Source of the DNA: Oscillospiraceae bacterium
GTDB taxonomy: Bacteria > Bacillota > Clostridia > Oscillospirales > Oscillospiraceae
NCBI GenBank assembly: GCA_017619535.1
Contig: JAFZSD010000079.1
Coordinates: 1 to 44,412 of the forward strand
Length of the DNA stretch: 44,412 nt
Direction of reading: 5' to 3'
This document shows, one piece after another, positions 1 through 9,849 of this stretch. Within the stretch, counting starts at the first letter, position 1. The number at the start of each line of letters is the position of its first letter. The notes under the pieces are model-generated. The model was not told where the DNA came from and did not search any database. It worked only from the letters and a program-made list of their open reading frames with translations. Made by a program: the position numbers and the translations under genes.

Positions 1-624
1 CAGAGCGACATCTACGACGAGTTCCTGCCGAAGCTCGTCAAAGAGGGCGGCTACCTCTGCACCGCAGAAGAGACCAAGGCTCTCGAGGCCATGATGTTCC
101 CGGGCGGCAAGTTCAACACCAAGGTCTCCGCTCAGACCGCTCAGACCATCGGCGAGATGGCCGGCATCAAGATCCCCGATGACAGGACCTTCATCATCTG
201 CGAATATGACGGTTTCGGACTTGCCGAGCATCCGCTGTCCAACGAGAAGCTCTCCGTCGTCCTCGCTGTCTACAAGAGAGACACCCTCGACGAGATGATC
301 GAGTGCGTCAACAACATCCACGAAGTATGCGGCAAGGGCCACAGCTGCGGCATCCACACCACCAGCCGTGAGAATGCTCTCAAGCTCGCTGAGAAGACCT
401 TCACCTCCAGAGTCATGGTCAACCAGGCAACCAGCCAGGCCAACAGCGGTAACTGGAACAACGGCATGCCGTTCACCCTCTCCCTCGGCTGCGGCACCTG
501 GGGCGGCAACAGCGCTTCTGAGAACATCACCTACAAGCACTTCCTCAACACCACCTGGGTCTCCTTCCCGATCGAAGAAGTCGTTCCTGACGATAAGGAC
601 CTCTTCCCGCACTTTGAGAAATAA
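1..624 (+). CDS. Acylating aldehyde dehydrogenase, C-terminal part (5' truncated)
   Basis: The frame is open from the first base, so the start and the catalytic-cysteine region lie outside the window; 207 residues remain. They match the C-terminal half of CoA-acylating aldehyde dehydrogenases of the SucD/SauS/EutE/AdhE group, which interconvert an acyl-CoA and its aldehyde with NAD(P)H. The clearest signature is LGCGTWGGNSASENITYKHF near residues 162-181, equivalent to the glycine-rich SLGCGSWG(G/R)NS.SEN block of SucD and AdhE. The protein ends about 30 bases past that region without an alcohol dehydrogenase domain, so it is a stand-alone enzyme and not AdhE. The stop lies 35 bases before mmdA on the same strand, so an operon is likely. 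Succinate semialdehyde or sulfoacetaldehyde are both possible substrates; the visible part cannot decide. Confidence 0.85.
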   Translation, partial: QSDIYDEFLPKLVKEGGYLCTAEETKALEAMMFPGGKFNTKVSAQTAQTIGEMAGIKIPDDRTFIICEYDGFGLAEHPLSNEKLSVVLAVYKRDTLDEMIECVNNIHEVCGKGHSCGIHTTSRENALKLAEKTFTSRVMVNQATSQANSGNWNNGMPFTLSLGCGTWGGNSASENITYKHFLNTTWVSFPIEEVVPDDKDLFPHFEK

Positions 625-659
625 ACTCACTCTATTCCAATCGACTAGGAGAATAGCAC

Positions 660-2195
<1,536 letters not shown>

Positions 2196-2229
2196 TCCGC
2201 GCAGGAACCTGAAAAGTGAGGTGTAGTCA

Positions 2230-2661
2230 ATGGACCTAATGGCCATGATGAAGGACCCTTCCCTCTTTGAAACGCTTTCTTTCGGTCAGAAGATGACCGG
2301 CGGACTGTACACCATGATCCTTGGTCTCGGAATAACATTTATAGCGCTCATAGTCCTTATGTTCGCGACCAAGATCATGCACGGTATCATGTCCCGCAAG
2401 GCTAACAAGGAAGCTGCAAAAACTGCCGCACCGGCTGAATCGCTCCCTACGACAGCCGCCGCCGCTAGAACGGCGACGGCGGCGGTCGTCGAAGACGATG
2501 ACGAGATAATCGCCGTCATAACCGCGGCGGTCGCTTCCCTCACCGGGGGCGCCGGTATCGTCAAAAACATCTACCGTGCACCGGTCGAATCCGGTTGGAC
2601 GGCAAGCGGCAGAGAAGAGCTCTTCGGCAGCCGCAGAATCTCAATTCAGAAGAGGAGTTAA
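2230..2661 (+). CDS. mmdD: Sodium-pump decarboxylase delta/gamma subunit (OadG/MmdD family)
   Basis: 143 residues. One hydrophobic membrane span sits at about residues 27-48 (GLGITFIALIVLMFATKIM). A low-complexity Ala/Thr-rich stretch follows, then an acidic patch (EDDDEIIAVITAAVASLTGG, about 88-107), and the tail ends in a short basic segment with the typical SGWTASGREEL motif. This is the layout of OadG/MmdD subunits, which hold the soluble carboxyltransferase and biotin carrier on the membrane beta subunit. It lies 34 bases after mmdA and 3 bases before the carrier gene, so the three are surely co-transcribed. An alternative ATG in frame lies a few codons in, but the GTGAGGTG-like site before 2230 supports the first one. 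Confidence 0.85.
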   Translation: MDLMAMMKDPSLFETLSFGQKMTGGLYTMILGLGITFIALIVLMFATKIMHGIMSRKANKEAAKTAAPAESLPTTAAAARTATAAVVEDDDEIIAVITAAVASLTGGAGIVKNIYRAPVESGWTASGREELFGSRRISIQKRS

Positions 2662-2664
2662 GTC

Positions 2665-3072
2665 ATGAAGAAATACAACATCACAGTTAACGGCAAGGCG
2701 TACTACGTTGAAGTCGAAGAGGCCGGCTCCGCCGCCGCTCCGGCTCCCGCTGCTGCGGCCGCACCCGCCGCTGCTCCCGCTCCCGCTCCTGCCGCTGCCC
2801 CTGCTCCCGCTCCCGCTCCGGCTGCTGCTCCCGCTCCCGCGGCTGCTCCCGCCGCTGCCGGCGGTGCCACGATCACGAGTCCGATGCCCGGCACAGTCCT
2901 GAGCGTCGCCGTCAATGTAGGCGACACCGTCAAGGAAGGCCAGCTCGTCCTCGTGCTCGAAGCCATGAAGATGGAAAACGAAATCTTTGCTCCTGCTGAT
3001 GGAGTCGTATCTCAGGTCGCTGTCTCCAAGGGCTCGACCGTCAACACCGGCGATCTCCTCGTCGCTCTGTAA
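2665..3072 (+). CDS. mmdC: Biotin carboxyl carrier subunit with Ala/Pro linker
   Basis: 135 residues. A short N-terminal segment (1-20) is followed by an Ala/Pro linker (about 21-68) and a C-terminal biotinyl domain. The biotin-accepting lysine is in EAMKMENE (Lys102), the classical biotinylation motif. The domain swings carboxybiotin between MmdA and the membrane beta subunit. The linker is longer and purer in Ala-Pro than the rest of the operon would predict, as in other clostridial decarboxylase carriers. RBS AAGAGGAG precedes the ATG. It sits between mmdD and mmdB in the usual family order. Confidence 0.93.
   Translation: MKKYNITVNGKAYYVEVEEAGSAAAPAPAAAAAPAAAPAPAPAAAPAPAPAPAAAPAPAAAPAAAGGATITSPMPGTVLSVAVNVGDTVKEGQLVLVLEAMKMENEIFAPADGVVSQVAVSKGSTVNTGDLLVAL
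2725..2868 (+). repeat. Ala/Pro-rich low-complexity linker within the biotin carrier
   Basis: The coding DNA for linker residues 21-68 consists of imperfect repeats of GCT/GCC and CCC/CCG codons, with a recurring GCTCCCGCTCCC unit. It is the most repetitive stretch in the window. Flexible Ala/Pro linkers of this sort are standard in biotin carriers of sodium-pump decarboxylases. The repeat could allow slippage and length variation between strains; that is inference. Confidence 0.8.
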
Positions 3073-3099
3073 TCGGCCTCATCAGAAAGGAGTGCAAAC

Positions 3100-4254
3100 A
3101 TGTTAAACGCCATATCATCTTTCTTCAGTCAGAGTGGTATCGGCTCCGTCATCCTTGATTTTGGGACTCAGTACAAGTTCCTTATCATGGTTGTCATAGC
3201 ATGTGTGCTTCTTTACCTCGCGATCGTAAAGGGATTTGAGCCTCTGCTGCTCATCCCGATCGCAATAGGCATGCTGCTCTCCAACCTGCCGCTTTCCGAG
3301 ATGTTCCTTACCGCGGAACAGACCGGGCTCGAATCTGACGGCCTTCTGAAGATCTTCTACAAGATCTCCAGAATGGGCGTGTTCCCGCCCCTTATCTTCC
3401 TCGGGATCGGCGCTATGACGGATTTCGGTCCCCTGATCTCCAACCCGAAGTCCCTGCTGCTCGGCGCTGCCGCTCAGCTTGGCATCTTCCTCACGTTCTT
3501 CGGCTCTCTGGCGTTCGGCTTCAACGCTCAGGAAGCGGGCTCCATAGGCATCATAGGCGGAGCGGACGGCCCGACGGCCATCCTCGTCACCAGCTACCTC
3601 GCTCCTCACCTCCTCGGTGCCATAGCGATCGCCGCGTATTCCTACATGGCGCTCGTACCGCTTATCCAGCCGCCGATCATGAAAGCCCTGACGACGAAGG
3701 AAGAGCGCCGCATCAAGATGAAGCAGCTCCGCCCCGTTTCGCAGAAAGAGAAGATACTCTTCCCGATCGTCAGCACCATCGTCGTCGGTCTTATCGTTCC
3801 GACCGCTATACCGCTCATCGGTATGCTGATGCTGGGCAACCTGTTCAGGGAATCCGGGCTTACCAACCGTCTTTCAGATACCGCGCAGAACGCGCTCGTC
3901 AATACCGTCACTATCATGCTCGGCCTCTCCGTCGGAGCCTCGGCCAGAGCTGACGTGTTCCTCACCTGGAGCACCATCAAGATCATAGTAATGGGCGTCG
4001 TTGCGTTCGGCTTCGGTACTGCCGGCGGCGTCATCCTCGCCAAGATCATGAACCTTGTCTCCAAGGAGAAGGTCAACCCGCTGATCGGTTCCGCAGGCGT
4101 CTCCGCCGTTCCCATGGCGGCCCGCGTTTCCCAGGTCGTAGGTCAGAAGGAAGATCCTTCAAACTTCCTCCTGATGCACGCGATGGGTCCGAATGTTGCC
4201 GGCGTCATCGGTTCCGCTGTCTCCGCAGGCGTCCTGCTTGCACTGTTCAGATAA
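3100..4254 (+). CDS. mmdB: Na+-translocating decarboxylase beta subunit
   Basis: 384 residues and strongly hydrophobic, the usual size and character of OadB/MmdB/GcdB. This membrane subunit decarboxylates carboxybiotin and couples the reaction to outward Na+ transport. The family block GGADGPTA with the functionally essential aspartate is at about residues 153-160. The conserved C-terminal block runs from [15 protein letters not shown] to [27 protein letters not shown]-type RBS (AGAAAGGAG before 3100) supports the ATG. It is the last gene of the operon, closed by a strong hairpin at 4277-4310. Confidence 0.94.
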   Translation: MLNAISSFFSQSGIGSVILDFGTQYKFLIMVVIACVLLYLAIVKGFEPLLLIPIAIGMLLSNLPLSEMFLTAEQTGLESDGLLKIFYKISRMGVFPPLIFLGIGAMTDFGPLISNPKSLLLGAAAQLGIFLTFFGSLAFGFNAQEAGSIGIIGGADGPTAILVTSYLAPHLLGAIAIAAYSYMALVPLIQPPIMKALTTKEERRIKMKQLRPVSQKEKILFPIVSTIVVGLIVPTAIPLIGMLMLGNLFRESGLTNRLSDTAQNALVNTVTIMLGLSVGASARADVFLTWSTIKIIVMGVVAFGFGTAGGVILAKIMNLVSKEKVNPLIGSAGVSAVPMAARVSQVVGQKEDPSNFLLMHAMGPNVAGVIGSAVSAGVLLALFR

Positions 4255-4276
4255 TTCAGCGACCGCGTTCAACAAC

Positions 4277-4310
4277 AAACACCCCGTTCACTTCGGTGAA
4301 CGGGGTGTTT
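4277..4310. terminator. Bidirectional intrinsic terminator after mmdB
   Basis: A perfect 15-bp stem (4277-4291 with 4296-4310) is closed by a TTCG tetraloop. It is followed by T-rich sequence on both strands (TTT on +, TTTGTTGTTG on -). It separates the mmd operon from the convergent amidohydrolase gene. Confidence 0.92.
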
Positions 4311-4402
4311 CCATATCTCTCTGCGCCGCTATTCATATATTGAGGTGCCGTGATCGTCAGGCGGTCCGGAAACAGAAAGACGCTTCCGTCCCGGGCTGTG
4401 AT

Positions 4403-4433
4403 TTAAGATTGTTTTAAGACTTAGAGGTATAAT
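4403..4433 (+). promoter_or_regulatory. Possible regulated promoter: TTAAGA direct repeats and TATAAT
   Basis: TTAAGA occurs at 4403-4408 and again at 4414-4419, an 11-bp period (N5 spacer), followed by TATAAT at 4428-4433. Spaced hexamer repeats upstream of a -10 are the layout used by OmpR/PhoB-type activators; the hexamer itself does not identify the regulator. No + strand gene starts within 900 bases, so any transcript would run antisense through the amidohydrolase gene. Tentative. Confidence 0.3.
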
Positions 4434-4465
4434 AAATATAAACTGGGGCGATTATTTGATCTGCA

Positions 4466-5269
4466 TCAGATCGCCAGCAGCTCTATTGCATTCAGGTACA
4501 CTATCTTTTCAAACGTCTCTCTGCCGACCAGGGATTCCATGGTCCTGAGCTCGTTTCCTTCGTCGCTCCATGGTGAATCGGAGGCAAACAGTATCCTGTC
4601 CTCCCCATGCTTCTCCAGTATGCGCAGGAACTGATCATGAGGGTACCAGCTGAAGCCCATAGACGTGTCGAGCCAGACGTTCCCGCGCCCCGCAAGGAAT
4701 CTTTCCACATCGTCCCATTGATTGAATCCGCCCAAGTGTGCGACGATCATTCTGAGTTCCGGTACGGCCTCGGATATCCGAGCGTACTGTGCGGGACTGC
4801 TCTTGAAAGGTCCCGGCATACTGAGATCCTCTCCTCCGTGGAAAAGGATCGGCAGTCCGACGGAGGCTGCGTACCTGTATATTTCTATCATCTTCGGGTC
4901 ATCTACGACGAAATCCTGATACTCGGCGTGGAATTTGAGCCCCCGCAGTCCCAGTGATCTGATAAAGTCGATATCTGCCGCGGGATCCTCCGTATGAGGA
5001 TAAATACTTCCAAAAGAGAGTATCCTGTCCGATGCGACTGACGCAGCCCACTTGTTCGTTCCTTCGAGCTGGTGCTGTTTCGTGACTATAGGCTGGAGAA
5101 CGGCCATGTCCACGCCGTCTCTGTCCATGTTCTTAAGAATACCCGACACCGTTCCGTCCGAGTATATGCCGAACAGATCTCCCTTGAGTATCTTCATGAC
5201 CGCTTTTTCGGCGAGTTCGTCCGGGAAAGCGTGTATGTGAAAATCGATCACCTTGGTGCCGTGGAACAC
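4466..5269 (-). CDS. Amidohydrolase-2 family metal-dependent hydrolase
   Basis: 267 residues with the TIM-barrel amidohydrolase (COG2159-type) motif series: DFHIHAF near the start (His11, His13), GLKFHAEYQ in the middle, ILFHGGED, IVAHLGGF, and ASDSPW near the C-terminus, which gives the metal-binding Asp. Such enzymes act as hydrolases or decarboxylases on small cyclic or aromatic acids; the substrate cannot be read here. The start is GTG at 5267-5269, with GGAG (complement of 5280-5283) 10 bases upstream. A TATAAT lies on the minus strand at 5310-5315 but without a well-spaced -35. It is a single gene convergent with the mmd operon. Confidence 0.85.
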   Translation of the reverse strand: MFHGTKVIDFHIHAFPDELAEKAVMKILKGDLFGIYSDGTVSGILKNMDRDGVDMAVLQPIVTKQHQLEGTNKWAASVASDRILSFGSIYPHTEDPAADIDFIRSLGLRGLKFHAEYQDFVVDDPKMIEIYRYAASVGLPILFHGGEDLSMPGPFKSSPAQYARISEAVPELRMIVAHLGGFNQWDDVERFLAGRGNVWLDTSMGFSWYPHDQFLRILEKHGEDRILFASDSPWSDEGNELRTMESLVGRETFEKIVYLNAIELLAI

Positions 5270-5338
5270 TCTTCAACATCTCCGTAACAGTGATAAGTAT
5301 ATTATACCCGTCATGTCAAGCAGACCGGCCCCTCAAGG

Positions 5339-5367
5339 TTTACATGAAGATCAGGGAGATGTATACT
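5339..5367 (+). promoter_or_regulatory. Sigma-A-type promoter for the zinc-ribbon/GYF_2 gene
   Basis: TTTACA (5339-5344), a 17-base spacer and TATACT (5362-5367), 28 bases before the gene's ATG. The AGGAGAGG ribosome site follows. Confidence 0.7.
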
Positions 5368-5395
5368 GTACGCATCACTAGGAGAGGTTACTGCC

Positions 5396-6097
5396 ATGTT
5401 CAAGTTCGGAAAGAATGCGGGTTCCGTACCCGTCGATATCGACCCAAATGCGGCACCTTCCGAGGATAAAGACGGAGAAGAACGCCGCTGTCCCCGGTGC
5501 GGAGCCGTCGTCCCGGCCGGCGCAGAAGACTGCGACAAATGCGGCGCCATCTTCGCGCAGACTGAGAAGGCCGACCTGTCGGATCCGCGAAGGTGCTGGT
5601 ATTATGCCTACAGGAGCCGGTATAAAGGTCCGTATACAGCCGCCAAAATGGCTGAGCTCATGCGCGATACGACTATCCTGGAAAACACGATGGTCTGGAA
5701 AGACGGCGACAAATACGCACGCGCCGCTGCCGACTCCGCCTTTTCAGAGATCTTTCTCGAGGACATAGTCGCTCCTCCGGCGAAGCTTGTCAAAGACAAC
5801 TATTTCGTCGCCTTCGCGGCTCTGCCGGCGATTTTATGTGCGGTGCTGTCCGTTTTTCTGAAGGCCTCTGTCCCAAGCTACATCATCCTTGCGGCCGTTT
5901 ATGTTGTCCTTTCCGCAGTGTTTCTGCGCCTCGACAAGAAAGAACTGGAAAACAAGAATATTAAACTCGACGATTACGTATGGCTCGGGATCATCCTTGC
6001 TCCTATATATATGGTGCCCCGGCTTGGCAAAACGAGCAAACGCTACGCTTACATACTGCTCTGGGCAGTGTTGATAGTTATCTTCTTTTTCAGATGA
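5396..6097 (+). CDS. Zinc-ribbon, GYF_2-like domain membrane protein
   Basis: 233 residues in three parts. An N-terminal zinc ribbon (about 29-50) has two CPRCG / CDKCG knuckles. A segment of about 60 residues starting WYYAYRSRYKGPY (about 65-120) resembles the GYF_2 (DUF4339) fold: aromatic start, GP, then a VWKDG block. The C-terminal third (about 135-233) is hydrophobic, with three or four membrane spans and a final basic-aromatic end. Proteins of this layout are common in Clostridia and have no assigned role. The ATG follows AGGAGAGG with good spacing and lies behind a clear promoter. A second and a third zinc-ribbon membrane protein occur at 41566 and 43693, but are not obviously homologous beyond the ribbon. 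Confidence 0.75.
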   Translation: MFKFGKNAGSVPVDIDPNAAPSEDKDGEERRCPRCGAVVPAGAEDCDKCGAIFAQTEKADLSDPRRCWYYAYRSRYKGPYTAAKMAELMRDTTILENTMVWKDGDKYARAAADSAFSEIFLEDIVAPPAKLVKDNYFVAFAALPAILCAVLSVFLKASVPSYIILAAVYVVLSAVFLRLDKKELENKNIKLDDYVWLGIILAPIYMVPRLGKTSKRYAYILLWAVLIVIFFFR

Positions 6098-6180
6098 CAG
6101 GACCTGCATAAAGATCCCGGAAGATAAGCAGAACAGCCATGCATTGAAAGAGACCGAAAAGCAGAAGAGTTGATTTCACT

Positions 6181-8004
6181 ATGAAAAAGAAACAATATAT
6201 CGCATTCATCATCGCGATCATATCAACGGTTTCCTTCATGCTTTCGGCATGTTCATCCGGGGATATCGATATCATACCCGACAGCAGTCCTGAAGAGTCT
6301 TCCCCTCCGGTCATACCGACCGGATCCGAAACGAACGCCTATACTCCCGAATATGAACACCTGGTCCCGGCCGATATACCATATATCTTTACGCTGGATG
6401 AAGACGGCTGGCGCGAGTTCGGCATACCGTCTTCGTTTGACCTTCGCAGCGTAGATGTCGACGGCGACGGAGTCGGAGACCGCTGCTTCGTGACCAGCGT
6501 CAAACTTCAGCGCCCTTACGGAACGTGCTGGAGCTTTGCGGCTATTGCAGCTTCGGAGATAAGTCTTCTCGGTTCGGTATATCTTGGTGATCCCGACGCC
6601 TACAAAACGCTGGATCTGTCTGAAAAACAGATCGCCTATTTTTTCAAACAGCCGATCTCCGATGAAGACGATCCGCAGTACGGCGAGGGATACTATCCTG
6701 ACGAAGGCACAAACGCTTCATACGATCGCGGCGGGGTCTCGTATACTGCGCTGTATCTGTTAGCAGAGGGAGTCGGACCTTCCGACGAATCCGAAAAAAA
6801 AGAACCTCTGATCTATAGGGGCACGAACGGCTATATCGAGAAACGTGTCATAGACGGCGAATACCGCGACTACTGCTACAGTTCCGAGGATGACTGGAGC
6901 ATTCCCGATGAATACCGCTTCAACTACGATTACATCCTGACATCCGCGATCGTACTTCCGGACCCTGCGGATTACGTATTGAACAGATACGGCTACTGGG
7001 AATACGCATACAACGCCGAGGCTACGGAAGAGATCAAACTTCAGCTCCTTCAAAGGCGCGGAGTACATATACTGATGTACGGAGACCTGGCTGGCAGCGA
7101 TGAGGAAGACTACTACGCTGGCTTATATCTTAATACAGATACATGGTCGCAATACACATGGGACAGCGTCATGGCCGATCACTCGGTCACTATCATCGGC
7201 TGGGACGACAACTACCCGAAGGAAAACTTCCTCGAAGGATATCAGCCGCCGGAAGACGGTGCATGGCTCGTCAAAAACAGCTGGGGATCGGGAGAAGAGG
7301 AATTCCCCAACGAAGGCAACGGTGAGTGGGGCATTTCTGTTCCCCTCAAAGACAGCGAATGGAATATCATGACAGACCAGAATGGTGAGACCATTATGGT
7401 CGGCTCGGGGTATTTCTGGGTGTCTTATTACGATCAGACGCTTTACGACCCCACGGTATTCATATATGAGGAAAAATCCGACGACTGTGATTACATCATC
7501 GAACAGCACGATTATCTGCCCTTATGGCGGTTCGAGGAAGAGATCTCCGATGCGGAGACGAAGACGGCAAACGTATTCATGGCGTCATGTGCGCAGAACC
7601 TCGACGCTGTCTCCTTTATCGCGCCGGTACACGATCTGACAGTTCACTACGAAGTATATCTGCTCCAGGAAGGCTTTGATGATCCGGAGGACGGGACTCT
7701 GGTCGCTGAGGGCGAGTCGGATCTCAGACATATGGGCTTTTATCGTGTACAGCTCGACGATCAGATCCTCTTACAGCAGGGGCAGTATTATTCCGTGATC
7801 GTCACGATGTACGACGGGGACGGGCGTTATTACAGACCCGTCAAAGAGGACTATGAGAACTATGAGGAGTTTCACGCAGTAGTCAATGAAAAGGAGAGCT
7901 TTCTGTACACATACGGCGACTGGGTGGATCTCGAGGAATACACATCTTGGGAATACGCCGTGGATAACTATCCGATAAAGGCATACAGTTTTGCTGTCGG
8001 CTGA
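6181..8004 (+). CDS. Secreted C1-type (papain-like) cysteine protease lipoprotein
   Basis: 607 residues. The N-terminus is a lipoprotein signal (basic KKK, hydrophobic core, lipobox LSAC with Cys24). The papain-fold motifs follow: Gln110 and the nucleophile Cys116 in PYGTCWSFA, His334 in ADHSVTIIGWDD, and Asn366 in VKNSWG. All four active-site positions are present, so the enzyme should be active on the cell surface. The C-terminal 180 residues resemble the lectin-like, beta-rich extension seen on clostridial C1 peptidases. An Asp/Gly run (VDVDGDGVGD, about 91-100) looks like a Ca2+-binding loop. The RBS is weak (AGAAGAG). It is a single gene closed by a strong terminator at 8089-8120. Confidence 0.88.
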   Translation: MKKKQYIAFIIAIISTVSFMLSACSSGDIDIIPDSSPEESSPPVIPTGSETNAYTPEYEHLVPADIPYIFTLDEDGWREFGIPSSFDLRSVDVDGDGVGDRCFVTSVKLQRPYGTCWSFAAIAASEISLLGSVYLGDPDAYKTLDLSEKQIAYFFKQPISDEDDPQYGEGYYPDEGTNASYDRGGVSYTALYLLAEGVGPSDESEKKEPLIYRGTNGYIEKRVIDGEYRDYCYSSEDDWSIPDEYRFNYDYILTSAIVLPDPADYVLNRYGYWEYAYNAEATEEIKLQLLQRRGVHILMYGDLAGSDEEDYYAGLYLNTDTWSQYTWDSVMADHSVTIIGWDDNYPKENFLEGYQPPEDGAWLVKNSWGSGEEEFPNEGNGEWGISVPLKDSEWNIMTDQNGETIMVGSGYFWVSYYDQTLYDPTVFIYEEKSDDCDYIIEQHDYLPLWRFEEEISDAETKTANVFMASCAQNLDAVSFIAPVHDLTVHYEVYLLQEGFDDPEDGTLVAEGESDLRHMGFYRVQLDDQILLQQGQYYSVIVTMYDGDGRYYRPVKEDYENYEEFHAVVNEKESFLYTYGDWVDLEEYTSWEYAVDNYPIKAYSFAVG

Positions 8005-8088
8005 ACGGCTGACTTAAGGCTAAGCGATACGGATGAAGACGGTGAATGGGATTCATCTCTTCCCCGGCAAAAACCGAATCAGATATGC

Positions 8089-8120
8089 AAAGAGGAGCGG
8101 CCACGGCCGCTCCTCTTTTT
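8089..8120. terminator. Intrinsic terminator between convergent genes
   Basis: A 13-bp perfect stem (8089-8101 with 8106-8118) with loop CACG, followed by a T-run on the + strand. It ends the cysteine protease transcript and probably also the convergent nucleotidyltransferase-like gene. Confidence 0.9.
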
Positions 8121-8140
8121 AATACTGGTATGATTAGTGT

Positions 8141-8560
8141 TTAAGAGATCTGCGCATACAGATCGGGGTCTGTCCGTTTCAGAAATTCGTATATCAGCCG
8201 GATATCTCTGATGTCTTTTTCTCTGCCGAGTTCCCGCTTCATCTCGATCAGTCCCCTGACCGTTACGACCTGAAGGCCTTCGACGACCGCTGCGGAATCT
8301 TTCAGCCAGTTCTCGAAGATCTCTATATGCTCCCCGTACTTAAACGCCCTGCCGCCGCTTTCTGTGTATCCGCAGAGAAAACCGTCCCGTTCGAGCTCGT
8401 CCGCCATACTCTTGTTGCAGCCCAGGTCGATATCCGAGGTGTGCTCTCTTATTCCGTACAGCACCATCGCGGCGCCGGCAACGACCCAGTAATCCTCACG
8501 GGCATACGGAAACGTATTCAGTACTTCCAGAACTTCTTTTTTATCCATGTTCATGTTCAT
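8141..8560 (-). CDS. Small nucleotidyltransferase-like protein
   Basis: 139 residues. The segment WVVAGAAMVLYGIREHTSDIDLG (about 25-47) has the features of a minimal nucleotidyltransferase fold: a Gly-Ala/Ser turn, then a DxD pair (Asp44 and Asp46). A helical C-terminus contains DIRDIRLIYEFL, as in AbiEii/DUF6036-like proteins. A toxin or aminoglycoside-type role is possible, but nothing here proves it; the partner gene next door is a GNAT, not an antitoxin. There are three closely spaced in-frame ATGs (8560, 8554, 8548) behind GGAG at 8565-8568, so the start may be the first or second. It lies 51 bases after the GNAT gene and is probably co-transcribed. Confidence 0.6.
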   Translation of the reverse strand: MNMNMDKKEVLEVLNTFPYAREDYWVVAGAAMVLYGIREHTSDIDLGCNKSMADELERDGFLCGYTESGGRAFKYGEHIEIFENWLKDSAAVVEGLQVVTVRGLIEMKRELGREKDIRDIRLIYEFLKRTDPDLYAQIS

Positions 8561-8611
8561 ATCTCTCCGAAACCCGCTGCACTGAGCCGGCAGTATTTTA
8601 AAAGCCGTCTT

Positions 8612-9097
8612 TTAAAGGTCTTTCTTCATCACAGACCCGCCCTGCATCTGTTTTGCCGTCCCGTACCCGCATTTTCTGTACAGATCATATCCTGCCGGAT
8701 TGTGATCCCAGACCAGGAGAGCGCTTCGAGCGCATCCGTCGTTTTTCGCGATCCGCTCCATTTCAGAGATTGCTGCCGTCGCGTAGCCTTTTCTCCTCTC
8801 ATCCTCATGGATCAGAAAATCGTTCAGCCATACCTGTCTGATTCCGTCTTCCGTCTCATAGAAGAACCAGATCCATCCGACCCCGGTCCTTCTCTGACCG
8901 TCTTCGATCGTCATAAGGAACTGGCCTTCAGTCTCCGTGCCTTCCGGCAGCGATCCTTCAAAATCCTTTTCTGATTCCGAAAGCGCCTGTTCCCTGTCCA
9001 GGCCTTTTCCTCTGATCAGATCCTTCGCATAATCGGCGATGCTGTATTCTTTGAAGCGCTGGAATTCTTCACCGGTCATTTTTCTCAGTCTTACCAT
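8612..9097 (-). CDS. GNAT family N-acetyltransferase
   Basis: 161 residues with the GNAT core: a strand pair around GVGWIWFFYE, then VWLNDFLIHEDERRKGYAT, the acetyl-CoA pyrophosphate loop (RRKGYAT, an R/QxxGxG/A variant), and the closing SALLVWDHNPAGYDLYRKCGY. It transfers an acetyl group from acetyl-CoA to an unknown amine. The ATG is preceded by GGGAGAG at a good distance. It heads a two-gene unit with the nucleotidyltransferase-like gene. The substrate cannot be inferred from the context. Confidence 0.85.
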   Translation of the reverse strand: MVRLRKMTGEEFQRFKEYSIADYAKDLIRGKGLDREQALSESEKDFEGSLPEGTETEGQFLMTIEDGQRRTGVGWIWFFYETEDGIRQVWLNDFLIHEDERRKGYATAAISEMERIAKNDGCARSALLVWDHNPAGYDLYRKCGYGTAKQMQGGSVMKKDL

Positions 9098-9189
9098 GGT
9101 GCTCTCCCGATTTCACGATCCCGCTGAAACGATGATCCTCTGAGACTCAGTTCCGTAACGGTCTCACCGCCGTCTGATCTCCCATCTTC

Positions 9190-9228
9190 AAAAACCCAAA
9201 GGAGGCGGCTTCCATGCGGAGCGCCTCC
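9190..9228 (-). terminator. Terminator of the cobalamin operon
   Basis: On the minus strand, a stem of 7 bp (9201-9207 with 9222-9228) extended by a further weaker part is followed by TTTGGGTTTTT (complement of 9190-9200). It lies 18 bases after the phosphatase stop codon. Confidence 0.75.
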
Positions 9229-9246
9229 CTGTCAGAGCTTTCAGTA

Positions 9247-9846
9247 TCACAGTTTGAGTTCGTCTAGGTATTCGTAACCGACCAGAAGCGGCTTTCCGTC
9301 GTTTATATCCAGAGAGGCCCGCCACCCGCGGCAGTTTTCCGCATACCAGGCGTAATAACCCATGTCCGGATACGCGAATCTGTTCATGACAGACATTATC
9401 GTACCGCCGTGTGCCAGTATAACGAGTCTGTCCGCGCCTTCCGCCCGCGCCTCTTCCAGCGCCGTCAGAAACGCCGCGGCAGCCCTGTCCTTGAAGTCGT
9501 CCAGATCCTCGCCCCCGGGGCACAGTCCGCTGCACATGTTGTCGACCCATTCGCGGTAGACGGGATCGTTTTCCATCTCATCCGGGCTTCTGCCTTCAAA
9601 GACCCCGAAATCCATCTCGCGCAGGCCTTCAAGTACTTTGAGTTCCGCCTCCGGGAAGAGTATCTGGGCCGTCTGCCGGGCCCTCGTCATCGGACTTATG
9701 TAAACCGTTTTGATGTCCGGAAACTTACCGCTGGCTTCGGCGGCGAGGATCCCCTCCTCACACAGAGGCTCGTCCGTCCTTCCGCCTATATAGCGTCTCT
9801 CCCTGTTGCCTGCAGTGCGCCCGTGGCGCAGAAGATATACTTCCAT
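9247..9846 (-). CDS. cobC: Histidine phosphatase, probable alpha-ribazole-5'-phosphate phosphatase
   Basis: 199 residues of the phosphoglycerate-mutase-like superfamily. The catalytic RHG is in LLRHGRT at residues 5-11, and the second histidine is in ILAHGGTIM. GGRTDEPLCEEG and RARQTA are also typical. It is the last gene of the cobalamin operon, 3 bases after the short CobU-like gene, so removal of the 5'-phosphate from alpha-ribazole phosphate (or from adenosylcobalamin phosphate) is the natural guess. The family is broad, so the substrate rests on context. Confidence 0.82.
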   Translation of the reverse strand: MEVYLLRHGRTAGNRERRYIGGRTDEPLCEEGILAAEASGKFPDIKTVYISPMTRARQTAQILFPEAELKVLEGLREMDFGVFEGRSPDEMENDPVYREWVDNMCSGLCPGGEDLDDFKDRAAAAFLTALEEARAEGADRLVILAHGGTIMSVMNRFAYPDMGYYAWYAENCRGWRASLDINDGKPLLVGYEYLDELKL

Positions 9847-9849
9847 AGT

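Noticed and set aside
9139..9164. TGAGAC...GTCTCA inverted repeat upstream of the GNAT gene
   Set aside because: Short, with a 14-base loop and no clear promoter around it; could be chance.
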